64,000 bases of DNA, taken from NCBI RefSeq assembly GCF_018413465.1, contig NZ_JAHCDK010000003.1, positions 186,001-250,000 of the forward strand. The letters are read 5' to 3'. This document shows, one piece after another, positions 43,850 through 53,568 of this stretch (position 1 is its first letter; every line of letters starts with the position of its first letter). The stretch comes from Flavobacterium sp. CYK-55 (GTDB lineage: Bacteria; Bacteroidota; Bacteroidia; Flavobacteriales; Flavobacteriaceae). The translations under genes were made by a program, and so were the position numbers. A model generated the notes under the pieces. The model was given only the letters and a program-made list of their open reading frames with translations. It was not told where the DNA came from and searched no databases.

Positions 43850-44574
43850 AAAACAATTTGTTTGGCCATGCTGATGATTCCGATGAGTAAAATCAACAAC
43901 AGTGATATTTTCTTGAATCTCTCTTGCGGAATATGATTCAAAATTCGCTTGCCAATATAGGAACCGATCAATCCTATAGCAAACAAAAAAGGCACATAAA
44001 TCATTTGGCTTTCATGTACATAACCTTGATCGTAATAAACAAGTGTTCGGGTTAAATCAATCATCAAATCAATCGCTGCCGAAGTGGCAATAAAAGCGCT
44101 TTTCTCCATATTGAAAGCAGCCATCGTGAGTCCGCGAATAGCGCCGCCGGTGCCCAATAATCCGGCCGAAAAGCCCGATAAAATCCCGCCCACCGTTGCG
44201 TTATCCCGCGTAGGCGCAAATGAAAAATTCTTTTTGACAAGGAAAAATAAACTCAAGGCCACCAAAAAAATACCGAGTAAAATTTCTAAGATTTTCGGAT
44301 CGAGTTTGCCCGACTCATGCGCGCCTAATATCACAAAAACCACCGAAGGCAAACCGATATTGAGCAACATTTTTCTATCTAAACCTTTCCGGAATAAAGC
44401 TATTTTACTTAAGTTGCTCGACAGATGAAAAACGGCCGTCATGCCCAAAACCGAATAAAAATCAAAGTAAAAGTTTCCAATCGGCACAAAGAAAACAGAC
44501 GAGCCAAAACCGCCAATGGTTCCGATGATTTCAGCGATGAGCGCCCAAAATAAAAAACTGAAACGCAGGTTCAT
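43846..44574 (-). CDS. TauE/SafE family sulfite or anion exporter
   Basis: The 242-residue protein has about seven or eight hydrophobic segments. The DUF81/TauE signature shows as IGGFGSSVFFVPIGNF at the start and GGILSGFSAGLLGTGGAIRG in the middle. The transported anion is unknown. It lies 1 nt after ybaB on the same strand. Confidence 0.88.
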   Translation of the reverse strand: MNLRFSFLFWALIAEIIGTIGGFGSSVFFVPIGNFYFDFYSVLGMTAVFHLSSNLSKIALFRKGLDRKMLLNIGLPSVVFVILGAHESGKLDPKILEILLGIFLVALSLFFLVKKNFSFAPTRDNATVGGILSGFSAGLLGTGGAIRGLTMAAFNMEKSAFIATSAAIDLMIDLTRTLVYYDQGYVHESQMIYVPFLFAIGLIGSYIGKRILNHIPQERFKKISLLLILLIGIISMAKQIVF

Positions 44575-44575
44575 T

Positions 44576-44899
44576 TTATTTAAACATATCCAAACCCGGA
44601 ATGTTCGGCATACCTTGTTTGGCTACAGCAGCCAGTTCAGCTTCATTTACGTTTGTAGCTTTTTCAATAGCTTTATTGAGCACTAAAATCAAATAATCTT
44701 CTAGTTGTTCTTTGTCAGCAAGCAAAGCATCATCAATAGCAATTGATTTAATTTTTCTATTGGCCGTCAAAGTTGTTTTTAACAATCCATCAGCACTTTG
44801 TTCATCTACCAAAACGGTGTCTAATCTTTTTTTGGTTTCTTCAATTTTTTGTTGGGTTTCTTTGAGTTTGCCCATCATTCCCATCATATCTGAAAACAT
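44576..44899 (-). CDS. YbaB/EbfC family nucleoid-associated protein
   Basis: The 107-residue protein matches the family: [21 protein letters not shown], the central strand [20 protein letters not shown] and the helical [19 protein letters not shown]. It should bind DNA as a dimer. It is upstream of the TauE gene by 1 nt; recR or dnaX, often adjacent in other bacteria, are not here. Confidence 0.92.
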   Translation of the reverse strand: MFSDMMGMMGKLKETQQKIEETKKRLDTVLVDEQSADGLLKTTLTANRKIKSIAIDDALLADKEQLEDYLILVLNKAIEKATNVNEAELAAVAKQGMPNIPGLDMFK

Positions 44900-44967
44900 G
44901 TTGATAAAATTTACAGGTTATAAAGCCGTAAAATTAGTACTTTGCCCTAAAGAATTATTAAAAGCTC

Positions 44968-47103
44968 ATGAAAAAACAACCCTATATATTCTTGCTTTCG
45001 CTTATTTTTGCCGCTGCTTATGCACAACCTAAAAAAGCGAAGATGACAAAAAATATGCAACCGCCCGTAGCGACTGTAAAACCACATAAACTGGAAAAAT
45101 TTTCTGATATACGAATCGATAATTATTTCTGGCTCAACGATCGAGAAAACCCTGACGTAATTGATTACTTAAACAAAGAAAACGAGTATTACCAAGCGGC
45201 CACGGCGCATACGGCACAATTTCAGAAAGATTTATTCAATGAAATGAAAAGCCGCATCAAAGAAGACGATGAGTCGGTTCCGTATTTATACAACGGCTAT
45301 TATTACATCACGCGTTTTGAAAAAGGGCAAGATTATCCGATTTATGCGCGCAAAAAAGCCAGTCTTGATGCGCCCGAGGAAATCATGTTCAACGGCAATG
45401 AAATGGCTAAAGGACACAAGTTTTTTCAACTTGGCGGCATCAGCATCAGCAATGACAATCGATTGGCGATTTTTTCTGTGGATGTTGTGGGCAGACGCAT
45501 TTATACCACACAATTAAAAGATTTACAAACCGGAGAATTACTATCAGATAAAATTGAAAAATGCACCGGAAACGTGGCTTGGGCCAACGACAACAAAACC
45601 TTTTTTTATACGCGTCAAGACGAAAAAACACTGCGCTCTGACAAGGTTTACAAACATATTTTAGGAACTGATTCTTCGCAAGACAAGCTTGTTTATTTTG
45701 AGGCCGATGATACTTTTAATGTATCGGTTTCAAAAGGCAAATCAAAAAAATACATCACCATCAACATTTCGAGCACGCTCACTGATGAATATCGATTCAT
45801 TTCGGCCGATCATCCCGAGGCTGATTTTGTTATTTTTCAGCCACGCATCCGCGGATTAGAATACAGCATCTCTCATTATAATGACAGTTTTTACATCGTT
45901 ACCAATGCTGATGATGCCACCAATTTTAAATTGATGAAAACGCCTGAAACGGCAACCTCTAAAGAAAACTGGAAAGATTTGATTCCGCACCGTGAAGATG
46001 TTCTGATTGAAGGCATTGATATTTTTAAAGATTATTTGGTGATTTCTGAGCGCAGCAACGGACTCAACAAAATTAAAATTATGCCGTGGAGCGGGGCAGA
46101 AGCATATTATTTGCCTTTTGATATTGAAACCTACACGGCTTACACCACAACCAATGTTGATTTTGATACCGATGTTTTGCGCTACGGATATCAATCGATG
46201 GCTACGCCTTCATCAATCATCGATTTTAACATGAAAACCAAAACCAAAGAAATCAAAAAAGAGCAACAGGTTTTGGGCGGAAAGTTTGATAAAAACAATT
46301 ATACCGAAGAGAGACTTTGGGCCAAAGCTGCTGATGGAACGATGATTCCGATGTCAGTAGTATATCGAAAAGGCATCCAGAAAGATGGTAAAAATCCGGT
46401 TTTGCAATATGCTTACGGTTCCTACGGAATGTCAATGGATCCTTATTTTTCAACTACGCGTTTGTCGCTGCTTGACCGCGGTTTTGTGTATGTAATCGCA
46501 CACATCCGCGGAGGCGAAGATTTAGGACGTCAGTGGTATGAAGATGGAAAATTGCTCAAAAAGAAAAATACATTTACTGATTTTATTGATTGCTCAAAAT
46601 ATTTGATTGCCCAAAAATGGACATCGGCTGAACATTTGTATGCCGAGGGCGGATCAGCCGGCGGATTACTCATGGGCGCCGTGGCCAATATGGCTCCAGA
46701 ATTATACAATGGCATCATTGCACAAGTTCCGTTTGTAGATGTGATGACCACCATGTTGGATGATTCTATTCCGCTCACCACCGGAGAATATGACGAATGG
46801 GGTAATCCGAACGAAAAAGAGTATTACGATTATATGCGTTCGTATTCACCCTATGATAATGTACAAGCGCAAGATTATCCGAACATGTATGTATCAACCG
46901 GATTGCACGATTCGCAAGTTCAATACTGGGAACCAGCCAAATGGGTCGCTAAATTGCGCGTGATGAAAACCAACCAAAAGCAATTGTTTTTAGACACCAA
47001 TATGGATGCCGGACACGGTGGAGCTTCCGGAAGGTTTGAAGCATTGAAGGAGCTGGCCAAAGAGTTTGCTTTTTTATTAGATTTAGAAAAAATTCAAAGG
47101 TAA
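44968..47103 (+). CDS. S9 family prolyl oligopeptidase / oligopeptidase B, exported
   Basis: The 711-residue protein has a signal peptide ([20 protein letters not shown]). A seven-bladed propeller domain spans about residues 90-430. The alpha/beta-hydrolase domain carries the catalytic Ser563 in [11 protein letters not shown], Asp648 in [10 protein letters not shown] and His683 in DAGHGG. It should cut short peptides after Pro or basic residues; the match to YLLENRGHP-like oligopeptidase B or to POP is not decided. The start is well placed for the signal sequence. Confidence 0.93.
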   Translation: MKKQPYIFLLSLIFAAAYAQPKKAKMTKNMQPPVATVKPHKLEKFSDIRIDNYFWLNDRENPDVIDYLNKENEYYQAATAHTAQFQKDLFNEMKSRIKEDDESVPYLYNGYYYITRFEKGQDYPIYARKKASLDAPEEIMFNGNEMAKGHKFFQLGGISISNDNRLAIFSVDVVGRRIYTTQLKDLQTGELLSDKIEKCTGNVAWANDNKTFFYTRQDEKTLRSDKVYKHILGTDSSQDKLVYFEADDTFNVSVSKGKSKKYITINISSTLTDEYRFISADHPEADFVIFQPRIRGLEYSISHYNDSFYIVTNADDATNFKLMKTPETATSKENWKDLIPHREDVLIEGIDIFKDYLVISERSNGLNKIKIMPWSGAEAYYLPFDIETYTAYTTTNVDFDTDVLRYGYQSMATPSSIIDFNMKTKTKEIKKEQQVLGGKFDKNNYTEERLWAKAADGTMIPMSVVYRKGIQKDGKNPVLQYAYGSYGMSMDPYFSTTRLSLLDRGFVYVIAHIRGGEDLGRQWYEDGKLLKKKNTFTDFIDCSKYLIAQKWTSAEHLYAEGGSAGGLLMGAVANMAPELYNGIIAQVPFVDVMTTMLDDSIPLTTGEYDEWGNPNEKEYYDYMRSYSPYDNVQAQDYPNMYVSTGLHDSQVQYWEPAKWVAKLRVMKTNQKQLFLDTNMDAGHGGASGRFEALKELAKEFAFLLDLEKIQR

Positions 47104-47118
47104 TTCGAATATTTTTTT

Positions 47119-47126
47119 TAGCTTTG
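47119..47126 (+). promoter_or_regulatory. -7 promoter element (TAGCTTTG) for the cysteine synthase gene
   Basis: TAGCTTTG is a perfect TAnnTTTG match, 50 nt before the ATG at 47177. Confidence 0.5.
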
Positions 47127-47176
47127 CAGGGTTTTGTGGTCGCGCTGCATGGCACACCTTGACTAACTATTTTTTT

Positions 47177-48217
47177 ATGAAAGAAGAAATAAAAGCCTAC
47201 AATAGTGTACTTGAACTGATAGGAAACACACCGCTTATCAAGCTCAATAAAGTTACCGCAAATCTCACGGGTAACTTTTACGCCAAAGTAGAAGCCTTCA
47301 ATCCGGGACACTCGACAAAAGATAGAATAGCTTTGTACATTATTGAAGAAGCTGAAAGACGTGGCATCTTGAATCCGGGGGATACAATTATTGAAACCAC
47401 ATCAGGAAACACAGGCTTTAGTTTGGCTATGGTAAGCATCATCAAAGGTTACAACTGTATCTTGGCCGTGAGCTCAAAATCTTCGAAAGATAAAATTGAC
47501 ATGTTGCGCAGTTTGGGCGCTAAAGTATATGTTTGTCCGGCGCATGTTTCTGCCGATGACGAACGTTCATATTACAATGTAGCCAAACGTTTGCATGAAG
47601 AAATCAAAGGTTCTGTTTACATCAATCAATATTTTAATCAACTCAATATTGATGCGCATTACAAAACCACCGGCCCTGAAATATGGAACCAAACCGCTGG
47701 CAAAATCACACACTTAGTGGCTTGTAGCGGAACCGGCGGAACCATCTCAGGAACGGCTAAATTCTTAAAAGAAAAAAATCCGAACATCAGAATTTTAGGG
47801 GTTGACGCTTTTGGCTCTGTTCTTAAAAAATACCACGAAACCAAAGAGTTTGATACCGATGAAATTTATCCGTATCGCATTGAAGGTTTGGGCAAAAACT
47901 TGATTCCTACAGCTACTGATTTTGATATTATCGATAAATTCACCAAAGTTTCTGACGAAGACAGTGCTCATTTAACCCGTGAAATTGCCAAGACCGAAGG
48001 TTTGTTTGTAGGATATACATCTGGCGCGGTCATGCAAGCCATTCGTCAATATGCCGAAGAAGGCGAGTTTGATCAGAACAGTTGCGTAATTGCTATTTTC
48101 CCTGATCACGGCTCACGATATATGAGCAAAGTTTTTAGCGATGATTGGATGAGCGACCAAGGTTTCTTTGACAGCATCAATGCAGAAAATGCTCAAAAAG
48201 TTGAAATCATTAAATAA
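47177..48217 (+). CDS. PLP-dependent cysteine synthase / cystathionine beta-synthase-like
   Basis: The 346-residue protein begins [20 protein letters not shown]; an upstream TTG in the same frame would extend it by six residues but is less likely. The PLP lysine is Lys48 in [11 protein letters not shown]; the [11 protein letters not shown] and GTGGTISG loops bind substrate and phosphate. It should form cysteine or cystathionine from an activated serine. The N-terminal domain has no CBS pair. Sulfur genes are not adjacent. Confidence 0.9.
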   Translation: MKEEIKAYNSVLELIGNTPLIKLNKVTANLTGNFYAKVEAFNPGHSTKDRIALYIIEEAERRGILNPGDTIIETTSGNTGFSLAMVSIIKGYNCILAVSSKSSKDKIDMLRSLGAKVYVCPAHVSADDERSYYNVAKRLHEEIKGSVYINQYFNQLNIDAHYKTTGPEIWNQTAGKITHLVACSGTGGTISGTAKFLKEKNPNIRILGVDAFGSVLKKYHETKEFDTDEIYPYRIEGLGKNLIPTATDFDIIDKFTKVSDEDSAHLTREIAKTEGLFVGYTSGAVMQAIRQYAEEGEFDQNSCVIAIFPDHGSRYMSKVFSDDWMSDQGFFDSINAENAQKVEIIK

Positions 48218-48235
48218 ATCAAGAGTGAATAATAA

Positions 48236-48265
48236 AAAAAGCCTCAGTATATACTGAGGCTTTTT
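48236..48265. terminator. Bidirectional terminator between cysteine synthase and yebC
   Basis: AAAAAGCCTCAGTAT is followed directly by its perfect inverse (48236-48265), with A- and T-runs on both sides, so it can end both convergent genes. Confidence 0.9.
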
Positions 48266-48284
48266 GTTTTATAGATTGTTTCTA

Positions 48285-49001
48285 CTATTCGCTTTCTTCC
48301 ATCGTGTGATAAACGTTCTGAACATCGTCATCTTCTTCAATCTTCTCGAGTAATTTTTCAACATCTGCCACTTGCTCAGGGGTTAATGCTTTGGTCACTT
48401 GCGGAATTCGTTCAAAACCAGATGATAAAATTTCAATCTTACGATTCTCTAATTCTTTTTGAATAGCGCCAAAACTTTCAAACGGAGCATAAATCAAAAT
48501 TCCATCTTCATCATCAAAAACTTCTTCAGCACCAAAATCAATGAATTCAAGTTCTAATTCTTCAGGATCTAAACCAGCCTTAGCAATTCTGAAATTACAG
48601 GTGTGGTCAAACATAAATTCTACCGAACCTTGTGTTCCGAGCGTTCCGTTGCATTTATTAAAGTAACTGCGAATGTTGGCCACCGTTCTGTTGTTGTTAT
48701 CAGTTGCGGTTTCAATGAGAATAGCAATTCCGTGCGGTGCGTATCCTTCAAACAAAACTTCCTTATAATTAGCCGTGTCTTTTTCGGTAGCCTTTTTAAT
48801 CGCACGCTCAATATTTTCTTTAGGCATATTGGCTGCCTTGGCATTTTGAATCACGGCGCGCAATCTAGAGTTGGCTTCCGGACTCGGGCCACCATCTTTA
48901 ACAGCCATGACAATATCTTTCCCAATTCTGGTAAAAGCCTTGGCCATCGCGGCCCAACGCTTCATTTTTCTTCCTTTTCGGAATTCAAACGCTCTTCCCA
49001 T
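48285..49001 (-). CDS. YebC/PmpR family transcriptional or translational regulator
   Basis: The 238-residue protein starts MGRAFEFRKGRKMKRWAAMAKAFTRIGKD and has the family blocks PEANSRLRAVIQNAKAANMPKENIERAIKKA and YEGYAPHGIAILIE-like YAPHGIAILIETATDNNNR. YebC proteins bind nucleic acid; recent work ties some of them to relieving ribosome stalls at proline-rich stretches. A TAAGTTTG promoter element lies upstream. It is convergent with cysteine synthase. Confidence 0.95.
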   Translation of the reverse strand: MGRAFEFRKGRKMKRWAAMAKAFTRIGKDIVMAVKDGGPSPEANSRLRAVIQNAKAANMPKENIERAIKKATEKDTANYKEVLFEGYAPHGIAILIETATDNNNRTVANIRSYFNKCNGTLGTQGSVEFMFDHTCNFRIAKAGLDPEELELEFIDFGAEEVFDDEDGILIYAPFESFGAIQKELENRKIEILSSGFERIPQVTKALTPEQVADVEKLLEKIEEDDDVQNVYHTMEESE

Positions 49002-49023
49002 TTCTGATTATTTTATTTGCGTG

Positions 49024-49031
49024 CAAACTTA
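49024..49031 (-). promoter_or_regulatory. -7 promoter element (TAAGTTTG) for yebC
   Basis: On the minus strand TAAGTTTG matches the consensus, ending 22 nt before the ATG at 49001. Confidence 0.55.
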
Positions 49032-49081
49032 GTAATTGCACTTATTTTTAAAAAATCTTTGTCTTATTTTTTATCTGTTAT

Positions 49082-50164
49082 TTATTTCTTATAAAACGGA
49101 AGCTTGACCACTTGGGCCGGCACATCGTTCTTGCGGATTCTTATATAGATATTGCTCTCCAAAGCACTGTGCGCGGTGGTTACATAGCCTAAACCGATTC
49201 CTTTGTTCATGCTTGGCGACATGGTTCCTGAGGTGACTTTTCCAATCACATGACCGGCAGCATCTACAATTTCATAATCCTGACGCGGAACAGCGCGCTC
49301 GAGCATTTCAAACGCCACCAATTTGCGGCTTACGCCATTCTCTTTTTGTGCTTTCAAAGCTTCGGAATTGACAAAATCTTTGGCGAATTTGGTAATCCAA
49401 CCCAAACCGGCTTCCATGGGCGAAGTAGTATCGTCAATATCGTTTCCGTATAAACAAAAGCCCATTTCTAAACGCAAAGTATCACGTGCTGCCAAACCAA
49501 TCGGCTGAATTCCGAAATCTTTTCCGGCTTCAAAAACGCGGTTCCAAATCGCTTCAACTTGATTGTTTTTACAATAAATTTCAAAACCACCCGAACCGGT
49601 ATATCCTGTAGCCGAAATAATCACATCGTCAAAACCGGCAAAATGACCCACCACAAAATGGTAGTATGCAATCGAAGCCAAATCAACCGAAGTCAATGAT
49701 TGCATTGCTTCAACCGCTTTCGGACCTTGAATCGCGAGCAAGGCATAGTCATCTGAAAGGTTTTGCATCACCGCTCCGGTATCGTTGTGCGCTGAAATCC
49801 AAGCCCAATCTTTATCAATATTCGAGGCGTTTACCACGAGCAAATATTCTTCTTCAGCCATTCGGTACACAATCAAATCATCCACAATACCGCCGTCATT
49901 ATTGGGCAAACACGAATATTGTGCACGACCAATGGTCAGCGTCGAAGCATCATTTGATGTTACTTTCTGAATCAAAGGCAAAGCGCCCGGGCCACTGAGC
50001 AAAAACTCACCCATATGCGACACATCAAAAACTCCCACGCCATTGCGAACGGTTTCGTGTTCAACATTAACCCCTTGATAGAGAATAGGCATATTAAACC
50101 CAGCAAACGGCAAAATCTTAGCGCCGAGTTGTTCGTGAATGTGCTTGAGCGCAGTATCTTTCAT
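49082..50164 (-). CDS. gcvT: Aminomethyltransferase (glycine cleavage T protein)
   Basis: GcvT transfers the methylene unit from aminomethylated H-protein to tetrahydrofolate. The 360-residue protein has [77 protein letters not shown] and [16 protein letters not shown]. Length and motifs are standard. gcvH and gcvP are not adjacent. It is upstream of yebC with an 80-nt gap that contains the yebC promoter. Confidence 0.97.
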   Translation of the reverse strand: MKDTALKHIHEQLGAKILPFAGFNMPILYQGVNVEHETVRNGVGVFDVSHMGEFLLSGPGALPLIQKVTSNDASTLTIGRAQYSCLPNNDGGIVDDLIVYRMAEEEYLLVVNASNIDKDWAWISAHNDTGAVMQNLSDDYALLAIQGPKAVEAMQSLTSVDLASIAYYHFVVGHFAGFDDVIISATGYTGSGGFEIYCKNNQVEAIWNRVFEAGKDFGIQPIGLAARDTLRLEMGFCLYGNDIDDTTSPMEAGLGWITKFAKDFVNSEALKAQKENGVSRKLVAFEMLERAVPRQDYEIVDAAGHVIGKVTSGTMSPSMNKGIGLGYVTTAHSALESNIYIRIRKNDVPAQVVKLPFYKK

Positions 50165-50246
50165 GATAAAAAGCTTTAAAAATTTGTGCCGCTAATGTAT
50201 TTAAATTTTATCGATTTTTTGAACTCTTTTGCGGTAGATTTTCAGT

Positions 50247-50326
50247 AGCTTTTTCCGGCTGTGCGCTGTAGTTTTGCGCGCTATAAAAAAGCGCACAAAA
50301 GCTGCCGCTGCCATCCGGGCTAGGGC
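50247..50326 (-). repeat. Structured intergenic repeat, copy 5, Flavo-1-like
   Basis: Minus-strand sense starts GCCCTAGCCCGGATGG and ends CCGGAAAAAGCT. The central arm pairs TTTTG.GCGC with GCGC.CAAAA. Here the outer arms are CCCGG / CCGGA where copies 2-4 have CCCCG / CGGGA, a compensatory change. It lies between divergent gcvT and the NAD(P)HX gene. Sequence on either side carries nothing else except the promoter at 50361. Confidence 0.75.
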
Positions 50327-50360
50327 ATTTCAGGGCGCAGAAAACAGCTTTAACACGAGA

Positions 50361-50368
50361 TAATTTTG
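50361..50368 (+). promoter_or_regulatory. -7 promoter element (TAATTTTG) for the NAD(P)HX dehydratase gene
   Basis: TAATTTTG matches the consensus and lies 23 nt before the ATG. Confidence 0.55.
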
Positions 50369-50391
50369 TACTTTTAAGTCAAATTACTTTT

Positions 50392-51243
50392 ATGAATCTT
50401 CCGGTTTCTATTTCAGCTTCAAGCATCGCTCAAATATATCGCGTACCTTCAGCCAATGCGCATAAAGGAACCTTGGGTCACGCACTCATCATTGGTGGTA
50501 GCTACGGAAAAATCGGTGCGGTGTGTTTGGCCTCCAAAGCAGCGCTCAAAAGCGGTTGTGGTTTGGTTACCGCATTTTTGCCCGAATGCGGTTATTCTAT
50601 CCTGCAAACTTATGTTCCTGAAGTCATGGTGCAAACCGATGTTCATCAAAAACACATCACACATATTCAATACCCTATTCAGCCGTCAGCCATCGGAATC
50701 GGTCCGGGCATAGGGCAGGAGCCCCAAACACAAAAAGCTTTTCATCATTGGCTCCAACAGCAAACCCAGCCTATAGTGATTGATGCCGATGCGCTCAATA
50801 TTTTAGCACAAAATCCTGATTGGCTTTCATTTATTCCGGCGCAAAGTATTTTAACACCGCATCCTAAAGAACTTGAAAGACTGATTGGCTCTTGGAAAAA
50901 TGATGATGAAATGCTTCAAAAAACCATTGATTTATCACAAAAACATCAATTGGTTGTTGTGGTTAAAGGTGCCCCCAGCCGAGTTGTTTTCGGGCCCAAT
51001 ATCCACCTCAATACCACCGGAAATGTTGCTCTGGCCACCGCTGGCAGTGGCGATGTACTCACCGGAATCATCACCGGTTTATTGGCACAATCTTATGCTC
51101 CGCTAGAGGCGGCTATTCTTGGGGTTTATCTACACGGAAAAGCCGCTGATATAGCAGTTCCTGAAATGGGTACACAGGCTTTTATCGCCTCAGATATTCT
51201 GAATTATTTGGGCAAAGCATTTTTGACTTTGTCTTTAGGATAA
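50392..51243 (+). CDS. nnrD: ADP-dependent NAD(P)H-hydrate dehydratase
   Basis: NnrD repairs damaged NADHX and NADPHX. The 283-residue protein is the YjeF C-terminal (carbohydrate-kinase-like) domain only, without the fused epimerase NnrE. Motifs include KGTLGHALIIGGSYGKIGA, GIGPGIG, LTPHPKELERL, VVKGAPSRVV and the catalytic-site ATAGSGDVLTGIITGLLAQ. It ends with a 9-nt overlap with the convergent thrC. Confidence 0.93.
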   Translation: MNLPVSISASSIAQIYRVPSANAHKGTLGHALIIGGSYGKIGAVCLASKAALKSGCGLVTAFLPECGYSILQTYVPEVMVQTDVHQKHITHIQYPIQPSAIGIGPGIGQEPQTQKAFHHWLQQQTQPIVIDADALNILAQNPDWLSFIPAQSILTPHPKELERLIGSWKNDDEMLQKTIDLSQKHQLVVVVKGAPSRVVFGPNIHLNTTGNVALATAGSGDVLTGIITGLLAQSYAPLEAAILGVYLHGKAADIAVPEMGTQAFIASDILNYLGKAFLTLSLG

Positions 51244-52533
51244 GGCATTTAAAAAATCCTTGAGCTCATCATAAGTTTTGATTGGCTTTTTTATTTTTTC
51301 TTTACCCATTACCGTTTGAATCTGCTCTGGAATAGGCAATGTAATGTTGAGCTCTTTTTCAACAGTATCTAAAAACTTAATCGGATGCGCGGTTTCTAAA
51401 AATACACCCACTGCGTTTTTGTAACCTTTGAGTTCTTCTTTGAGGCCCAAATAACCAACAGCTCCGTGTGGTTCGGCAATGTAACCGGTTTGATCATAAA
51501 CTTGTTTCATCGCGTCAACCGTTTGTGCATCAGTGTATGAAAATGAGGTAAAATCTTTTTTGAATTGCTCTAAATCATCATGATAAAGCGCTCGGATTCT
51601 GATAAAATTGCTCGGATTCCCAACATCCATTGCATTAGATAGCGTAGCCTTTGAAGGTTTGGGTTCGTATTTTCCGGTTTTTAAAAACTCCGGAACTGTA
51701 TCGTTAATATTGGTTGCAGCTACAAAATGCAAAATCGGTAAGCCCAATCTTTTCGCCATAATTCCTGCGCAAATATTCCCAAAATTGCCACTCGGGCAAG
51801 AAACTACCAGCGGTTTTTGAGTCTTGCGCAATTGCTTGTACGCAAAAATAAAGTAAAACATTTGTGGCAACCATCGAGCAATGTTGATTGAGTTGGCCGA
51901 AGTTAAATTCAGGTGTGCCAATGACTCATCTAAAAATGCTTTTTTGACCATGTCTTGACAATCGTCAAAAACACCGTCTACTTCCAAAGCGCGCACATTT
52001 TGCCCAAGCGTTGTAAGCTGTCTTTCTTGTATATCACTCACTTTTCCGGACGGATACAGAATCACCACATCTACACCGGGAACTCCGAGAAATCCGCTGG
52101 CAACAGCACCTCCGGTATCGCCTGAAGTAGCCACTAAAACGGTATTTTTCTGATGGGGTTTATTTTGATTAAAATAGGCCAAACACCGCGACATAAAGCG
52201 TGCGCCTACATCTTTAAAAGCCATCGTTGGCCCATGATATAATTCAAGCGAATAGATATTCTCTTCAACCTTAACCGTCGGAAAATCAAAACACAAAGTT
52301 TCAGCAATGATTTTTTTGAGTTCGCCTTCCGGAATTTCATCGCCTACAAATTGTTTGATGGCTTCATATGCAATGGTTTCATTACTCAGATGGTCAATAT
52401 TTTCAAAAAAAGCCGCCGGTAAAGGTTTGATTTCTTTCGGAAAATAAAGTCCTTTATCGGGTGCTAATCCTTGAATGACCGCTTCTTCAAAAGAAACTTC
52501 AGGTGCTTGTTGGTTTAAACTGTAGTATTTCAT
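51235..52533 (-). CDS. thrC: Threonine synthase
   Basis: ThrC converts O-phosphohomoserine to threonine with PLP. The 432-residue protein has the PLP lysine Lys107 in HGPTMAFKDVGARFM and VATSGDTGGAVASGFLG as the phosphate-binding loop. It is last of thrA-thrB-thrC, and its ATG overlaps the thrB stop by 4 nt, which suggests coupled translation. It should share the threonine leader at 56110. Confidence 0.97.
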   Translation of the reverse strand: MKYYSLNQQAPEVSFEEAVIQGLAPDKGLYFPKEIKPLPAAFFENIDHLSNETIAYEAIKQFVGDEIPEGELKKIIAETLCFDFPTVKVEENIYSLELYHGPTMAFKDVGARFMSRCLAYFNQNKPHQKNTVLVATSGDTGGAVASGFLGVPGVDVVILYPSGKVSDIQERQLTTLGQNVRALEVDGVFDDCQDMVKKAFLDESLAHLNLTSANSINIARWLPQMFYFIFAYKQLRKTQKPLVVSCPSGNFGNICAGIMAKRLGLPILHFVAATNINDTVPEFLKTGKYEPKPSKATLSNAMDVGNPSNFIRIRALYHDDLEQFKKDFTSFSYTDAQTVDAMKQVYDQTGYIAEPHGAVGYLGLKEELKGYKNAVGVFLETAHPIKFLDTVEKELNITLPIPEQIQTVMGKEKIKKPIKTYDELKDFLNALS

Positions 52534-53447
52534 AGAATGCGAACGCCTTCGGCGCTAATTTTTGATACGTGAATTTCAAATGGAATTTGGGTGGTTCTGA
52601 AAGTTTCTGTCATAGCTTCGGCTACTTTTTGCGCTATTTGTTTTCCACGACTCAGCGCAAACACTGATGGTCCGGAGCCAGAAATGCCTGAGCCTAAAGC
52701 ACCGCTTTGTATGGCAGCTGCTTTTAACTCGCTAAATTTAGGAATAAATGGCCCGCGCAAAGGTTCAACAATTACATCTTGCAACGAGCGACCGATCAAA
52801 TCGTAATCAGATTGATACAATCCGGCCACCAATCCGGCCACATTGCCCCATTGTGTGATGGCACTTTTGAGCGCCACTTCGGGTTTGAGCACCGCACGCA
52901 TTTCAGAGGTTTTGAGTTCAATTTGCGGGTGAATTACGGTAGCATACAATTCATCAGGGCTATGAATTTCAATAACATCCAACGGATCATAACCGCGTAC
53001 AATGGTAAATCCGCCGCAAAGGGCAGGAGCTACATTATCTGCATGGGCGCTACCACTGGCCAAAACTTCGCCTTGCATGGCAAAAGCAACTAATTGATTT
53101 CGGGTAAAAGGTCTTCCTGCCAATTCATTGATACCAAATACAGCACCGGCTGCGCTTGCTGAACTGCTGCCGATACCGCTGCCGGCTTTGATTTTTTTGT
53201 AGATTTCAATTTCAAAACCAAAATCAACATCGAGCTGTTCTAACAAAGCCAAACCTGCCACGCCGGCAACATTTTTTTCGGTTTCAAGCGGTAAATCTGC
53301 TCCTTCAATTTTAGTAATCCGAATACCTTTTTGCGCTGATTTGCGAATAATCATTTCATCGCCAACATGATCCAGACAAGCGCCCATGACGTCAAATCCG
53401 CATGAAAGATTAGCAATAGTAGCCGGACAAAAGAGTTTTATTTCCAT
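52530..53447 (-). CDS. thrB: Homoserine kinase
   Basis: ThrB phosphorylates homoserine, the step before threonine synthase. The 305-residue GHMP kinase has IANLSCGFDVMGACLD at the start, the ATP loop KAGSGIGSSSASAAGAVFG and the C-terminal GALGSGISGSGPSVFAL. It lies between thrA (121-nt gap holding short CTGAG repeats) and thrC (4-nt overlap). Confidence 0.96.
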   Translation of the reverse strand: MEIKLFCPATIANLSCGFDVMGACLDHVGDEMIIRKSAQKGIRITKIEGADLPLETEKNVAGVAGLALLEQLDVDFGFEIEIYKKIKAGSGIGSSSASAAGAVFGINELAGRPFTRNQLVAFAMQGEVLASGSAHADNVAPALCGGFTIVRGYDPLDVIEIHSPDELYATVIHPQIELKTSEMRAVLKPEVALKSAITQWGNVAGLVAGLYQSDYDLIGRSLQDVIVEPLRGPFIPKFSELKAAAIQSGALGSGISGSGPSVFALSRGKQIAQKVAEAMTETFRTTQIPFEIHVSKISAEGVRIL

Positions 53448-53455
53448 TTTTAAGA

Positions 53456-53487
53456 TTCTGAGTGCCTGAGTAACTGAGATTCTGAGA
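53456..53487. repeat. Short tandem 8-bp CTGAG repeats in the thrA-thrB gap
   Basis: Four consecutive 8-mers read TTCTGAGT, GCCTGAGT, AACTGAGA and TTCTGAGA, then CAGAG. They lie just upstream of the thrB start (minus strand). Another CTGAGC appears near 53551. Function unknown; I recall similar CTAAGT/CTGAGT arrays in Flavobacteriaceae. Confidence 0.6.
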
Positions 53488-53568
53488 CAGAGTTCAGGTA
53501 AACGAGGAAAATAAATTACATATTTTACAAATACTCAACTGCTTACTTTCTGAGCAGCTCAGTGTCTT

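Noticed and set aside
53456..53560. CRISPR array in the thrA-thrB gap
   Set aside because: The repeats are 8 bp long and contiguous with no spacers and no cas genes.
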